A stretch of DNA of 64,000 nucleotides from NCBI GenBank assembly GCA_947426945.1, contig CANEFX010000011.1:19050-83049 (forward strand). Reading direction: 5' to 3'. The position numbers were made by a program, and so were the translations under genes. Positions 18,338-26,358 of the stretch are shown one piece after another. The notes beneath the pieces were generated by a model. It saw only the letters and a program-made list of their open reading frames with translations. It had not been told where the DNA came from and ran no database searches. Within the stretch, counting starts at the first letter, position 1. Every line of letters begins with the position of its first letter. The DNA is from an uncultured Bacillota bacterium. Its GTDB lineage: Bacteria; Bacillota; Clostridia; Oscillospirales; Oscillospiraceae.

Positions 18338-18754
18338 ATGGGCCGGGCCGGAAAGAAAGCCGGGATCGCGCCGTTCCTTACCCTGTTGCTGGTCCTCTCT
18401 GTCTGTCTGAACGCGATCCTGCTGCTGACGGAGCAAGAGCACTCCCAATGGGCGGACAGTCCTGTCGGGACCTACTCCACGGTGGACGCCTCCTCACCCG
18501 CCGCGGCGGATGGACTGTACCTTGCCCTGGATCGGGATGGAATCTACTGCCTGTACCGGCAGGGCGAGAGGCTGGCGGAGGGGTGTTATGAGGAGGCGGG
18601 CCAGCGGGACTGCTATGTGCTGCACCCGGCCGATATGGACAGTGCCGATACACAGTTGATCTGGACCGGCGAAGCTGTCTACTGGCTGGGCCTAGAGAGC
18701 ATCGAGCTGTTTTACAAGTTCAGCGATACTCCGACTTACATCAACATATCTTGA
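18338..18754 (+). CDS. Small membrane-anchored or secreted protein, unknown function
   Basis: 138 aa. N-terminal Lys-rich start and one hydrophobic segment (residues ~10-29, GIAPFLTLLLVLSVCLNAIL) are typical of a signal anchor; the rest is a soluble extracytoplasmic domain of about 105 residues with no recognised motif. It starts 4 nt after the permease stop and has no clear ribosome site, so it is probably translationally coupled. I do not recognise a family. Being in the same transcript, it may be an accessory of the permease (inference). Confidence 0.65.
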   Translation: MGRAGKKAGIAPFLTLLLVLSVCLNAILLLTEQEHSQWADSPVGTYSTVDASSPAAADGLYLALDRDGIYCLYRQGERLAEGCYEEAGQRDCYVLHPADMDSADTQLIWTGEAVYWLGLESIELFYKFSDTPTYINIS

Positions 18755-18858
18755 CCACTCGCCGCTGCGGGGCCGAGCCTTCGGGCGGAGCTCCGCGGCG
18801 GCAGTTTTCCGGTTGTGTCGTCCCGGGAGACAGAAAAAAGAAGAAAATTTCTTGTGAA

Positions 18859-18901
18859 TGTTGTACAGATGACAACATGGCTTTGAAAACCGTGTTAGGA
18901 T
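18859..18901 (+). promoter_or_regulatory. Crp/Fnr-type promoter of CocE paralogue 2 (degenerate site)
   Basis: TGTTG-TACAGA-TGACA at 18859-18874 (right half exact, left half 3/5), centre 18866.5. A -10 TAGGAT at 18896-18901 predicts a start near 18908, so the centre is again at -41.5. An overlapping exact repeat TGTTGT-N7-ACAACA (18859-18877) is also present. Confidence 0.6.
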
Positions 18902-18980
18902 AGTTTACAGAAAGAGGGGGAACACCCCCGCCATATGGTCTTTCGCGTGTGCTGAAATTTTTTGAAAACAGGAGGCTGCT

Positions 18981-20801
18981 ATGAAAAAACGGATTACCGA
19001 CGTGCTGGGCATCGACACCCTGCCCAACTACTGGGACAAGCGCTATGTGAAGAATCTCGACAAGCTCTCCCGCCCCATCTATGAGGTGGAGCGCCACGAG
19101 GACGTGTGGATGACCCTGCGGGACGGCGTACGGCTGTGCGTGGACGTCTACCTGCCCAAGGGGGCCGGCAGGGTGCCCGCTCTGGTGAGCTGGTCGGCCT
19201 ACAGTAAGGAGATGCAGAACATCAAGCGGGGCGCCATCCCCCCCGAGTCCCTTCTCTTTGACCACTCCCTGGAGGCGGGCGACATCGACTACTTTGTCAA
19301 GCGCGGCTACGCCTACATCATCCCCGATCCCCGGGGCATCGGCAAGAGCGAGGGCGAATGGTACGGCGTGTACAACCCTGTGGAAATGCGGGACATCCAC
19401 GACGTGATCGAGTGGGCCGCCGGCGAGGACTGGTGCGACGAGAACGTGGGCATGGTGGGCTACTCCTACTTCGGCATCTGCCAAATCCTGGGCGCCGCCT
19501 CTCAGCCCCCCCACCTGAAGTGCATCATGCCCTGCTCCTTCGTGGACGACTACTATCAGCACGGCTACTACGGCGGCGTGCCCTCTACCTACATGAGCAT
19601 CTACTGGGAGCTGAGCCCCGCCAACAACCCGGTGCCCTGGTCCATTAAGATGTACGGCGAGGAGAAGGTCAAGGAGATGATGGCCCAGCGCCTCAAGGAC
19701 CCGGATATGGCGGTGAACAGCTACTTCACCAAGATCCTCACCACCTGGCCCCCCAAGTATCACACCTTCTACCTGGATTACCTGCTCCACCCCCTGGACG
19801 GGGAGTACTGGAAGCAGCGCTCCGCCAACCAGATCTACGACCAGGTGAAAGTGCCTGTCTACCTCCACTGCGCCTGGTCCCCCCTGGGCCGCTGGAGCGC
19901 CCCCATCTTCACGGCCATGAACGACGACCGGCTCAACGTGCCCAAGCGGCTGGGGGTGCTGGAGGGCTACGACGGACTGGAGCTGCCCTACCGGGCGCTG
20001 AACGAGGAGTGCCTGCGGTGGTACGACCACTGGCTGAAAGGCGTGGACACCGGCATTATGGATGAGCCGCTGTACAAGTTCACCGTCCTCAACAGCGGGG
20101 TGCGCTATGAGAACGAGTGGCCCCTGGCCCGGACCGAGTGGAAGAAGCTGTATCTGCGCTCCTTCGGCCGGCTGCGCTGGGACCGGGAGCCCGACAGCGA
20201 CCTGCCCCCCGACGGCTTCACCCACCTGCCCCCCTCGGTGTCCACCGAGGTCAACAAGCTGGTGTACAAGACCTCCCGCTTCCCCCAGGCCAAGGAGATC
20301 AGCGGCCCCATCGAGCTGCACCTCTGGGCCTCCATCGACGCAGAGGACGCCAACTTCCTGGTGAAGCTGTGCGACGTACTGCCCGACGGCACCCGGATGC
20401 CCCTTATCCGCTACGGCGCCCTCCGGGCCTCCCACCCCCTGGACGAGGAGAAGAGCCAGATTGGCCGTCCCGTCCACGACAACACCGTCTCCGTCCCTGT
20501 CACTCCCGGTGAGGTTCGGGAGTATGTCATCGAGATAAACCCCACCAGCATCGTCATCCCCGCCGGCCACTGGCTGGAGCTGGAGATCACCAGCCAGTGC
20601 CCCAACGAGTGCCACAGCGAGACCTGGACGGGCAAGGTGGGCAACATGAACGTCATCCCCGCCGCCGCTACCACCAGCTACAAGATCTATCGGGACAACA
20701 ACCACCCCTCCTACGTGCTGCTGCCCCTGATCCCCTACACCCCGGCGGAGAACTGGGTCCAGCCCTTCTCCGACTTCGACGAGATCGAAGTGGAGGACTG
20801 A
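18981..20801 (+). CDS. CocE/NonD-family hydrolase paralogue 2
   Basis: 606 aa. Start at 18981 with ACAGGAGGC upstream. Same architecture as the gene at 13698: alpha/beta-hydrolase with GYSYFGI nucleophile elbow (Ser ~161), cap region, and jelly-roll C-terminal domain (SGPIELHLWASIDAEDANFL). The triad Asp and His positions again read CAWSPLG and GVLEGYDG instead of GWYD and GPWxH, so the change is shared by both paralogues and not a sequencing error. No signal peptide. Preceded by a putative Crp/Fnr-type promoter and followed by a strong terminator. Natural substrate unknown; esters or amides of amino acids or peptides are plausible from the permease and aminotransferase neighbours. Confidence 0.88.
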   Translation: MKKRITDVLGIDTLPNYWDKRYVKNLDKLSRPIYEVERHEDVWMTLRDGVRLCVDVYLPKGAGRVPALVSWSAYSKEMQNIKRGAIPPESLLFDHSLEAGDIDYFVKRGYAYIIPDPRGIGKSEGEWYGVYNPVEMRDIHDVIEWAAGEDWCDENVGMVGYSYFGICQILGAASQPPHLKCIMPCSFVDDYYQHGYYGGVPSTYMSIYWELSPANNPVPWSIKMYGEEKVKEMMAQRLKDPDMAVNSYFTKILTTWPPKYHTFYLDYLLHPLDGEYWKQRSANQIYDQVKVPVYLHCAWSPLGRWSAPIFTAMNDDRLNVPKRLGVLEGYDGLELPYRALNEECLRWYDHWLKGVDTGIMDEPLYKFTVLNSGVRYENEWPLARTEWKKLYLRSFGRLRWDREPDSDLPPDGFTHLPPSVSTEVNKLVYKTSRFPQAKEISGPIELHLWASIDAEDANFLVKLCDVLPDGTRMPLIRYGALRASHPLDEEKSQIGRPVHDNTVSVPVTPGEVREYVIEINPTSIVIPAGHWLELEITSQCPNECHSETWTGKVGNMNVIPAAATTSYKIYRDNNHPSYVLLPLIPYTPAENWVQPFSDFDEIEVED

Positions 20802-20816
20802 GAAAGTCCCCCCTGT

Positions 20817-20840
20817 GTCCCCGCCCTCCGGGGCGGGGAC
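20817..20840 (+). terminator. Hairpin terminator after CocE paralogue 2
   Basis: 10-bp perfect stem GTCCCCGCCC/GGGCGGGGAC with a 4-nt loop, 15 nt after the stop codon; the following ATCCTATATT is only moderately U-rich. Confidence 0.65.
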
Positions 20841-20885
20841 ATCCTATATTGCCGCGCCATATCAATGAGAGGAGCTGTTAGAGCG

Positions 20886-22139
20886 ATGAAAGAATTTGAG
20901 TACAACGCAGTCAAGGCGGAGTTTGAGGCCTGGAAGGGGCAGGGGCTGAAGCTGAACATGGCCCGGGGCAAGCCCAGCCTGGAGCAGCTGGAGCTGTCCC
21001 GGGGGCTGCTGACCGCCCTGGACTTTGACGATTGTGTGGCCGACGGGGTGGATGCCCGGAACTACGGCGAGCTGGCCGGTATGCCCTGCGCCCGGCGGTA
21101 CTGGGCGGAGATGCTGGACACCACCCCGGAGCAGTGCTTCGTGGGAGGCGGCTCCAGTCTGACCATGATGTACGACCTGGTGGCCAAGGCCTGGTCCAAC
21201 GGCCTGCTCCATAGTAAGCGGCCCTGGTCCCAGGAGAAAACGGTGAAATTTCTGTGCCCTGTCCCCGGGTACGACCGGCATTTCCGCATCACCGAGTCCT
21301 TCGGCATGGAGCTGATTCCCGTCAAATGCGGCGGAGACGGCCCCGACATGGACGAGGTGGAGCGGCTGGTGAAGGACCCCCAGGTAAAGGGGATCTGGTG
21401 TGTCCCCAAATATTCCAACCCCGACGGCTTCATCTATTCTGATGAGGTCATCGGCCGGATTGCTGCCCTGAGACCCGCCGCCCCCGACTTCCTGGTCATC
21501 TGGGACAACGCCTACTGCGTCCACGAGATCCGGGGGGACTATGCCCTTTTCCCAGACATTCTGAAGCTGTGTGCCGAAAAGGGGAACCCCGACCTGGTGT
21601 TTGAGTTCGCCTCCACCTCTAAGATCACCCTGCCCGGGGCGGGGATGGCGGTAATGGCGGCCAGCGAGGCCAACATTAAACATATGAGCAGGCTGATGGA
21701 CGCCCAGATGATCAGCTGCGACAAGCTAAACCAGCTGCGCCAGGTCCGGTTCCTCAAGGACAAGGCTCACACCCTGGAGCTGATGAAGCGGCATGCGGAT
21801 GTGCTCCGGCCCCGCTTTGACGCCTTCCTCAGGGAGCTGGACGAGGAGATCAGGCCGCTGGACATTGCCCGGTGGACCGAGCCCAGGGGCGGGTACTTCA
21901 TCAGCCTGTACACCGCCCCCGGCTGTGCCAGGCGGACGGTGGAGCTCTGTAAGGAGGCCGGGCTGGTGATGACGGGCGCCGGGGCCGCCTATCCCTATGG
22001 GAAGGACCCGGAGGACAGCCACATCCGCATCGCCCCCTCCTTCCCCGCCCTGGCGGACGTGGAGAAGGCCGCCCAGGTCTTCTGCACCTGCCTGAAACTG
22101 GCCACCCTGGAGTGGCAGGGCAGCGAGTGTGAGCCCTGA
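20886..22139 (+). CDS. Aspartate aminotransferase-type PLP enzyme (type Ic/PF12897-like)
   Basis: 417 aa. Start at 20886 with GAGAGGAGC upstream; the ATG at 20865 has no ribosome site. Fold-type I aminotransferase: NMARGKPSLEQLELSRGLL N-terminus, GGGSSLTMMYDL phosphate-binding region, IWDNAYCVHEIRG with the cofactor-binding Asp, and STSKITLPGAGMAV with the PLP lysine. The opening resembles the distinct bacterial AspAT subgroup that transaminates aspartate with 2-oxoglutarate. Placed between the CocE-like gene and a second PLP enzyme; all three might act on imported amino acids (inference). Confidence 0.85.
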   Translation: MKEFEYNAVKAEFEAWKGQGLKLNMARGKPSLEQLELSRGLLTALDFDDCVADGVDARNYGELAGMPCARRYWAEMLDTTPEQCFVGGGSSLTMMYDLVAKAWSNGLLHSKRPWSQEKTVKFLCPVPGYDRHFRITESFGMELIPVKCGGDGPDMDEVERLVKDPQVKGIWCVPKYSNPDGFIYSDEVIGRIAALRPAAPDFLVIWDNAYCVHEIRGDYALFPDILKLCAEKGNPDLVFEFASTSKITLPGAGMAVMAASEANIKHMSRLMDAQMISCDKLNQLRQVRFLKDKAHTLELMKRHADVLRPRFDAFLRELDEEIRPLDIARWTEPRGGYFISLYTAPGCARRTVELCKEAGLVMTGAGAAYPYGKDPEDSHIRIAPSFPALADVEKAAQVFCTCLKLATLEWQGSECEP

Positions 22140-22149
22140 TGTTCCAAAA

Positions 22150-22180
22150 GGGAGCGGAAGCCCTTGAGGTTGCCGCTCCC
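22150..22180 (+). terminator. Hairpin between the two aminotransferase genes
   Basis: 8-bp stem GGGAGCGG/CCGCTCCC with a 15-nt loop, followed by TCTGTCTT. Partial terminator or attenuator. Confidence 0.4.
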
Positions 22181-22206
22181 TCTGTCTTATAAAAGGAGAA
22201 GCGAGT

Positions 22207-23379
22207 ATGTATAATTTTGGTCAGATGATCGACCGCAGTGGTTTCAGCAAAAAATGGGACAACCGGCTCTATCCGGTGGACGAGGGCAGGCCCCTCAGCC
22301 CCATGTGGATTGCCGACATGGACTTCGCTGTTCCAGACTGTGTGCTGGACGCTGTCCGGGAGCGGCTGGAGCACCCCACGCTGGGTTACTGCGACCTGGA
22401 CCCCCGGTTTGCCCGGTCCGCGGCCGATTGGGCCCGGAAGCGCTGGGACGCACCGGATGTCAGGCCGGAGTATATCGGGTATCAGAACTCCGCCATGGGG
22501 GGCGTGGTGTCCGCCCTGAATACCCTCACGCAACCGGGAGACCCGGTGCTGGTCCACCTGCCCAACTACACCGGCTTTACCTACGGCATCGCCCATGCGG
22601 GCTGCCGCATGGTGGGCAGTCCTCTGGTTCAGAATCAGGACGGTATTTTCCGAATGGATTGGGAGGATATGGAGAGGAGGATCACAGAGGAGCATATAAA
22701 ATGTATGATTTTCTGTTCTCCCCACAATCCTACCGGCCGGGTGTGGACCCGGGAGGAGCTGGAGCGGCTAGGGGCGCTGTGCGAACGCCATGGGGTGTCT
22801 GTGATCTCTGATGAGGTGTGGGCGGACTTTGTGTTCCGGCCGGCCCGCTGCCTGCCTCTCGCCACCACCTCCGACTATCTTCGCCGCAGCACCGTCACAG
22901 TCTGCGGAGCCTCAAAGACCTTCAATCTGTCCGGCCTGCATGTCGCTTACAGTATCGTGTATGACAACGACCTGCGCCGCCGCTATCAGAAAAAGGCTGC
23001 GGAGAGCCACTACAATTCGCCCAATACCCTGTCGGCGGCAGCGCTGATTGGCGCCTACACCGGCGGTGAGCGGTATGTGGATGAGTTGGCGGCGTATATC
23101 CGCAAAAATATGGAGGCCGCCCATGAGTTCATCAGTCAGAAGATCCCTGCCGTGAAAAGCTATCTGCCGGAGGGGACCTACAACATGTGGCTTGACTTTA
23201 CAGGGACCGGGCATTCCCAGGAGGAGAATATCCGGCTGTTGGGACAGCAGGGTTTGATCATCAGCCCAGGGAGCGATTTTAACGCCGCTGGCTGGTTCCG
23301 TGTTAACTTGGCTACTCCCAGAGTTCAACTGGAGCAGGGCCTTCAGGCCCTGAAATCGGCGCTTAAAGCGAAAAGCTGA
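22207..23379 (+). CDS. MalY/PatB-family aminotransferase (probable cystathionine beta-lyase)
   Basis: 390 aa. Start at 22207 with AAAAGGAGAAG upstream. Family hallmarks: WDNRLYPVDEGRPLSPMWIADMDF-like opening (KKWDNRLYPV...PMWIADMDFAVPD), CSPHNPTGRVWTREEL, SDEVWADFVF, and CGASKTFNLSGLHVAY with the PLP lysine. PatB/MalY enzymes cleave cystathionine or cysteine by beta-elimination, and some act as regulators of sugar metabolism in E. coli. Its position close to the sulfur block on the other strand supports a sulfur amino acid role. Confidence 0.9.
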   Translation: MYNFGQMIDRSGFSKKWDNRLYPVDEGRPLSPMWIADMDFAVPDCVLDAVRERLEHPTLGYCDLDPRFARSAADWARKRWDAPDVRPEYIGYQNSAMGGVVSALNTLTQPGDPVLVHLPNYTGFTYGIAHAGCRMVGSPLVQNQDGIFRMDWEDMERRITEEHIKCMIFCSPHNPTGRVWTREELERLGALCERHGVSVISDEVWADFVFRPARCLPLATTSDYLRRSTVTVCGASKTFNLSGLHVAYSIVYDNDLRRRYQKKAAESHYNSPNTLSAAALIGAYTGGERYVDELAAYIRKNMEAAHEFISQKIPAVKSYLPEGTYNMWLDFTGTGHSQEENIRLLGQQGLIISPGSDFNAAGWFRVNLATPRVQLEQGLQALKSALKAKS

Positions 23380-23407
23380 CTGCGACTATATAAGAATAAA
23401 AATGATA

Positions 23408-23443
23408 AAAATCCGCAGGAATAGTAATATTTCTGCGGATTTT
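23408..23443 (+). terminator. Hairpin after the PatB-like gene, abutting a tRNA fragment
   Basis: AAAATCCGCAG/CTGCGGATTTT, 11-bp perfect stem extended by weak pairs, flanked by A and T runs. Same arrangement as the hairpins at 12335 and 33034. Confidence 0.65.
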
Positions 23444-23490
23444 GGAGCTGGTGGAGTGACTTGAACACTTGGCCGCTGGTTGCGAATAAG
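23443..23490 (-). pseudogene. tRNA 3'-half fragment
   Basis: On the minus strand the fragment ends ...AAGTGTTCAAGTCACT then CCACCAGCTCCA: a T-arm (GTTCAAGTC loop) and acceptor 3' strand with CCA. The 5' half is missing. AACCAGCGG upstream is shared with the fragment at 12379. Not functional. Confidence 0.6.
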
Positions 23491-23541
23491 ATTGAAAATA
23501 GCCACAGGAGTACTGCATTATTCATGGGTATTTTACAGGGC

Positions 23542-23692
23542 TTAGTCCTTCTTGGCAATGGCTAGTTGGCCATCTAGGGGGGAGTGAGTGCGGAAGATAG
23601 CTTTCAACTGCTCCATGTCCTCTGAAAAGGTATTCCCTATCCACAGGCCTTTGACAGCGGAGGTCACCCTCTCTTCTCCAAAGAGCCGTCAG
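23542..23692 (-). pseudogene. Possible C-terminal gene fragment of unknown family
   Basis: Minus-strand frame of about 48 codons between two stops, containing RLFGEERVTSAVKGLWIGN and FSEDMEQLKAIFRTHSPL, ending AKKD. The composition is protein-like but there is no start codon or ribosome site. It lies between the tRNA fragment and nifU, so it may be debris of an integrated element. I do not recognise the family. Confidence 0.35.
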
Positions 23693-23715
23693 GTAGCAGA
23701 GAGACTATATGATTT

Positions 23716-24147
23716 TTACCCATGACAGCCCTCGCAGGAACCGCAGTCCGGGAAATCCTTCGGGTCGTAGGCAATGCCCTGCCGGTCGTAGTAGTCCTTT
23801 ACCGCCGCCCGGATAGCCTCCTCTGCCAGGACAGAGCAGTGCAGCTTGTGGGCGGGCAGGCCGTCCAGCGCTTCGGTGACCGCCCGGTTGGTGAGCTTCA
23901 GCGCCTCCGAGAGGGGTTTGCCTTTGATCAGTTCGGTTGCCATAGAGCTGGACGCGATGGCAGAACCGCAGCCGAAGGTTTCAAACTTCACATCTGAGAC
24001 AATGCCGTCCTCGATTTTGAGGTATATCTTCATGATATCCCCACAGACAGCGTTTCCCACCTCACCCACACCGTCCGCGTCCTCAATCACGCCCACATTC
24101 CTGGGATTGCGGAAGTGGTCCATTACCTTTTCACTGTAAAGCGCCAT
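23716..24147 (-). CDS. nifU: NifU/IscU-type Fe-S cluster scaffold protein
   Basis: 143 aa. Start at 24147 with GAGGG upstream. Three scaffold cysteines are present: C35 (GNAVCGD), C60 (FETFGCGSAIASS) and C104 (KLHCSVLAEEA), with Asp37 next to the first. The C-terminus adds a short cysteine-rich tail (CGSCEGC), typical of the NifU-like proteins of anaerobic Firmicutes. It assembles [2Fe-2S]/[4Fe-4S] clusters with the cysteine desulfurase encoded 13 nt upstream in the same transcript. Confidence 0.95.
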   Translation of the reverse strand: MALYSEKVMDHFRNPRNVGVIEDADGVGEVGNAVCGDIMKIYLKIEDGIVSDVKFETFGCGSAIASSSMATELIKGKPLSEALKLTNRAVTEALDGLPAHKLHCSVLAEEAIRAAVKDYYDRQGIAYDPKDFPDCGSCEGCHG

Positions 24148-24160
24148 AACAAATCCCTCT

Positions 24161-25345
24161 TCATAAAATAAATTTTTTCTTCCCGCTGACCTTATCCTTC
24201 CACAGCGGGGACATATTGCGCAGATAGCCCACAATTTCCGGGACCGCTTTTAAGATCGTGTCAACCTCAACCTCGGTGTTTTCCTCACAGAGAGACAGCC
24301 GCAGGGAACCGTGGGCCACCTCGTGGGGCCGGCCGATGGACAGAAGAACGTGGCTGGGGTCCAGAGAGCCGGAGGTGCAGGCGGACCCGGAGGAGGCGCA
24401 GATGCCCTGGTCGTCCAGAAGCAGGAGCAGGCTCTCCCCCTCGATGCCCTCAAAGCAGAAGTTCACATTGCCGGGGAGCCGGTTCACCGGGTCTCCGTTG
24501 AGGGCGGCATGGGGAATCTGGGAGAGTCCTGCAATGAGCCTGTCCCGCAGGGCGGAGACCTTGGCGGTATTCTCCTCCAGGCGGGCGCAGGCTTCCTCCA
24601 GAGCTGCTGCCATGCCCACAATAGCCGGGACGTTCTCTGTCCCTGCCCGTTTGCCTCGCTCCTGGGCGCCGCCCTCAATGAGGCTGGACAGCGGTATCCC
24701 CTGCCGGGCGCAGAGGACCCCGATCCCCTTGGGGCCGTGGAACTTGTGGGCGGAGAGGGACAGCAGGTCAATGTTCTGTGCTTTTACATCAATAGGCAGA
24801 TGCCCCGCTGCCTGTACCGCGTCGGTGTGGAAGGGGACGCCCTGCTTCCGGCAAACCGCACCGATCTCCGCAATGGGCAGAATGGAGCCGATCTCATTGT
24901 TGGCGTACATGATGGTCACCAGAGCGGTGTCCTCCCGGACAGCCTCCGCCACCTGCCGGGCGGTAACAGTTCCCAACTCTCCCACGGGAAGCAGCTCCAC
25001 CTCAAAGCCCTCACCCTCCAACTTTTTCAGGGTGTGCAGGACGGCGTGGTGTTCAAAGGTGGTGGAAATGATGTGCCGTTTCCGATTCCGCGCCCCCAGC
25101 GCCGCGGCGGAGCAGATGGCCTGATTATCCGCCTCGCTGCCCCCGGAGGTGAAGGTAATCTCCTTGGGGGAGGCCCCGATGCAGGCGGCAATCCGCTCCC
25201 GGGCATCCTCCAGGGCCTCCTTCGCCCGCTGGCCCAACCCGTACAGGCTGGAGGGATTGCCCCAGGTCTCTTCCATGCAGTTCAGCATGGCGTTCATGGC
25301 GGCCCCGCTCATTTTTGTGGTAGCCGCGTTGTCCGCATAGATCAT
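24161..25345 (-). CDS. nifS: NifS/IscS-type cysteine desulfurase
   Basis: 394 aa. Start at 25345, after AAAGGATTT. N-terminus IYADNAATTKMS is characteristic; the PLP lysine is in SLSAHKFHGPKG and the active-site cysteine in ASSGSACTSGSLDPSH, a loop of the group I (NifS/IscS) type. It supplies persulfide sulfur to the NifU scaffold. The gene is downstream of cysK on the same strand, with a hairpin between them that could reduce read-through. Confidence 0.95.
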   Translation of the reverse strand: MIYADNAATTKMSGAAMNAMLNCMEETWGNPSSLYGLGQRAKEALEDARERIAACIGASPKEITFTSGGSEADNQAICSAAALGARNRKRHIISTTFEHHAVLHTLKKLEGEGFEVELLPVGELGTVTARQVAEAVREDTALVTIMYANNEIGSILPIAEIGAVCRKQGVPFHTDAVQAAGHLPIDVKAQNIDLLSLSAHKFHGPKGIGVLCARQGIPLSSLIEGGAQERGKRAGTENVPAIVGMAAALEEACARLEENTAKVSALRDRLIAGLSQIPHAALNGDPVNRLPGNVNFCFEGIEGESLLLLLDDQGICASSGSACTSGSLDPSHVLLSIGRPHEVAHGSLRLSLCEENTEVEVDTILKAVPEIVGYLRNMSPLWKDKVSGKKKFIL

Positions 25346-25367
25346 AATCAAATCCTTTCCGAACAGA

Positions 25368-25395
25368 AACACGCCGGTGTGTTCACCGGCGTGTT
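25368..25395 (-). terminator. Hairpin between cysK and nifS
   Basis: 12-bp perfect stem AACACGCCGGTG/CACCGGCGTGTT with a 4-nt loop, followed by TTTCTG on the minus strand. Partial terminator within the sulfur operon. Confidence 0.6.
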
Positions 25396-25405
25396 CGCTC
25401 TATGC

Positions 25406-26338
25406 TCAGTCCGCGAAGAGCGGTGTGGACAGGTAACGGTCGCCGGTGTCCGGGAGCAGGGCCACGATGGTCTTGCCCGCGTTTTCGGGCCGCTTTGCCA
25501 GTTGGATTGCCGCGTGAATCGCCGCGCCGGAGGAGATGCCCACCAGCACGCCCTCCTTGCGGCCCACCAGCCGTCCGGCGGCAAAGGCGTCCTCGTTGGA
25601 CACGGGGATGATCTCATCGTAGACGGCGGTGTCCAGCACCTCCGGTACAAAGCCCGCACCAATGCCCTGAATCTTATGGGGCCCGGAGCGGCTCTCGCTG
25701 AGGACGGGGGAGTCCTTGGGTTCCACCGCTACCACCTTCACTGTCGGGTTCTGCGCCTTCAGATACTGGCCTACGCCTGTAATGGTGCCGCCGGTACCCA
25801 CGCCGGCCACGAAGATGTCCACCTGCCCGTCGGTGTCCGTCCAGATTTCCGGGCCGGTGGTAGCCCGGTGGGCGGCAGGGTTGGCGGAGTTGACAAACTG
25901 GCCGGGGATGAAGCTGTCGGGAATCTCCCGGGCCAGCGCCTCCGCCTTGGCAATGGCTCCCTTCATCCCCTTGGGCCCCTCGGTGAGCACCAGCTCCGCG
26001 CCGTAGGCCTTCATCAGCTGACGGCGCTCCACGCTCATGGTCTCCGGCATGGTGATGATGATGCGGTAGCCCCGGGCGGCGGCCACCGAGGCCAGACCAA
26101 TCCCGGTGTTGCCCGAGGTGGGCTCGATAATGGTGGAGCCGGGCTTCAGCTTCCCGCTGGCCTCGGCCTCGTCGATCATTGCCTTGGCGATGCGGTCCTT
26201 CACCGAGCCGGCGGGGTTGAAATACTCCAGCTTGGCCAGGATACGGGCGTTCAGCCCCGCCTCTTTCTCAATGTGGGTCAGTTCCAGCAGAGGAGTCTTA
26301 CCAATCAACTGGTCGGCGGATGTGTAAATACTGGACAT
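25406..26338 (-). CDS. cysK: Cysteine synthase A (O-acetylserine sulfhydrylase)
   Basis: 310 aa. Start at 26338 with GAAGG upstream. Beta-family PLP enzyme with [14 protein letters not shown] (PLP lysine), [11 protein letters not shown] (substrate loop) and [13 protein letters not shown] (phosphate-binding glycines). It makes cysteine from O-acetylserine and sulfide. Located 20 nt after metY. In Bacillus the CysK protein is a co-regulator of CymR; a CymR-like gene is divergently transcribed here, so the same partnership is plausible. Confidence 0.95.
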   Translation of the reverse strand: MSSIYTSADQLIGKTPLLELTHIEKEAGLNARILAKLEYFNPAGSVKDRIAKAMIDEAEASGKLKPGSTIIEPTSGNTGIGLASVAAARGYRIIITMPETMSVERRQLMKAYGAELVLTEGPKGMKGAIAKAEALAREIPDSFIPGQFVNSANPAAHRATTGPEIWTDTDGQVDIFVAGVGTGGTITGVGQYLKAQNPTVKVVAVEPKDSPVLSESRSGPHKIQGIGAGFVPEVLDTAVYDEIIPVSNEDAFAAGRLVGRKEGVLVGISSGAAIHAAIQLAKRPENAGKTIVALLPDTGDRYLSTPLFAD

Positions 26339-26358
26339 ATTACGACCTTCTTTCCTTA

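Noticed and set aside
18741..20705. Minus-strand open frame of about 650 codons opposite CocE paralogue 2
   Set aside because: Same artefact; the repetitive Val/Asp/Gly/His composition mirrors the other strand's codons.
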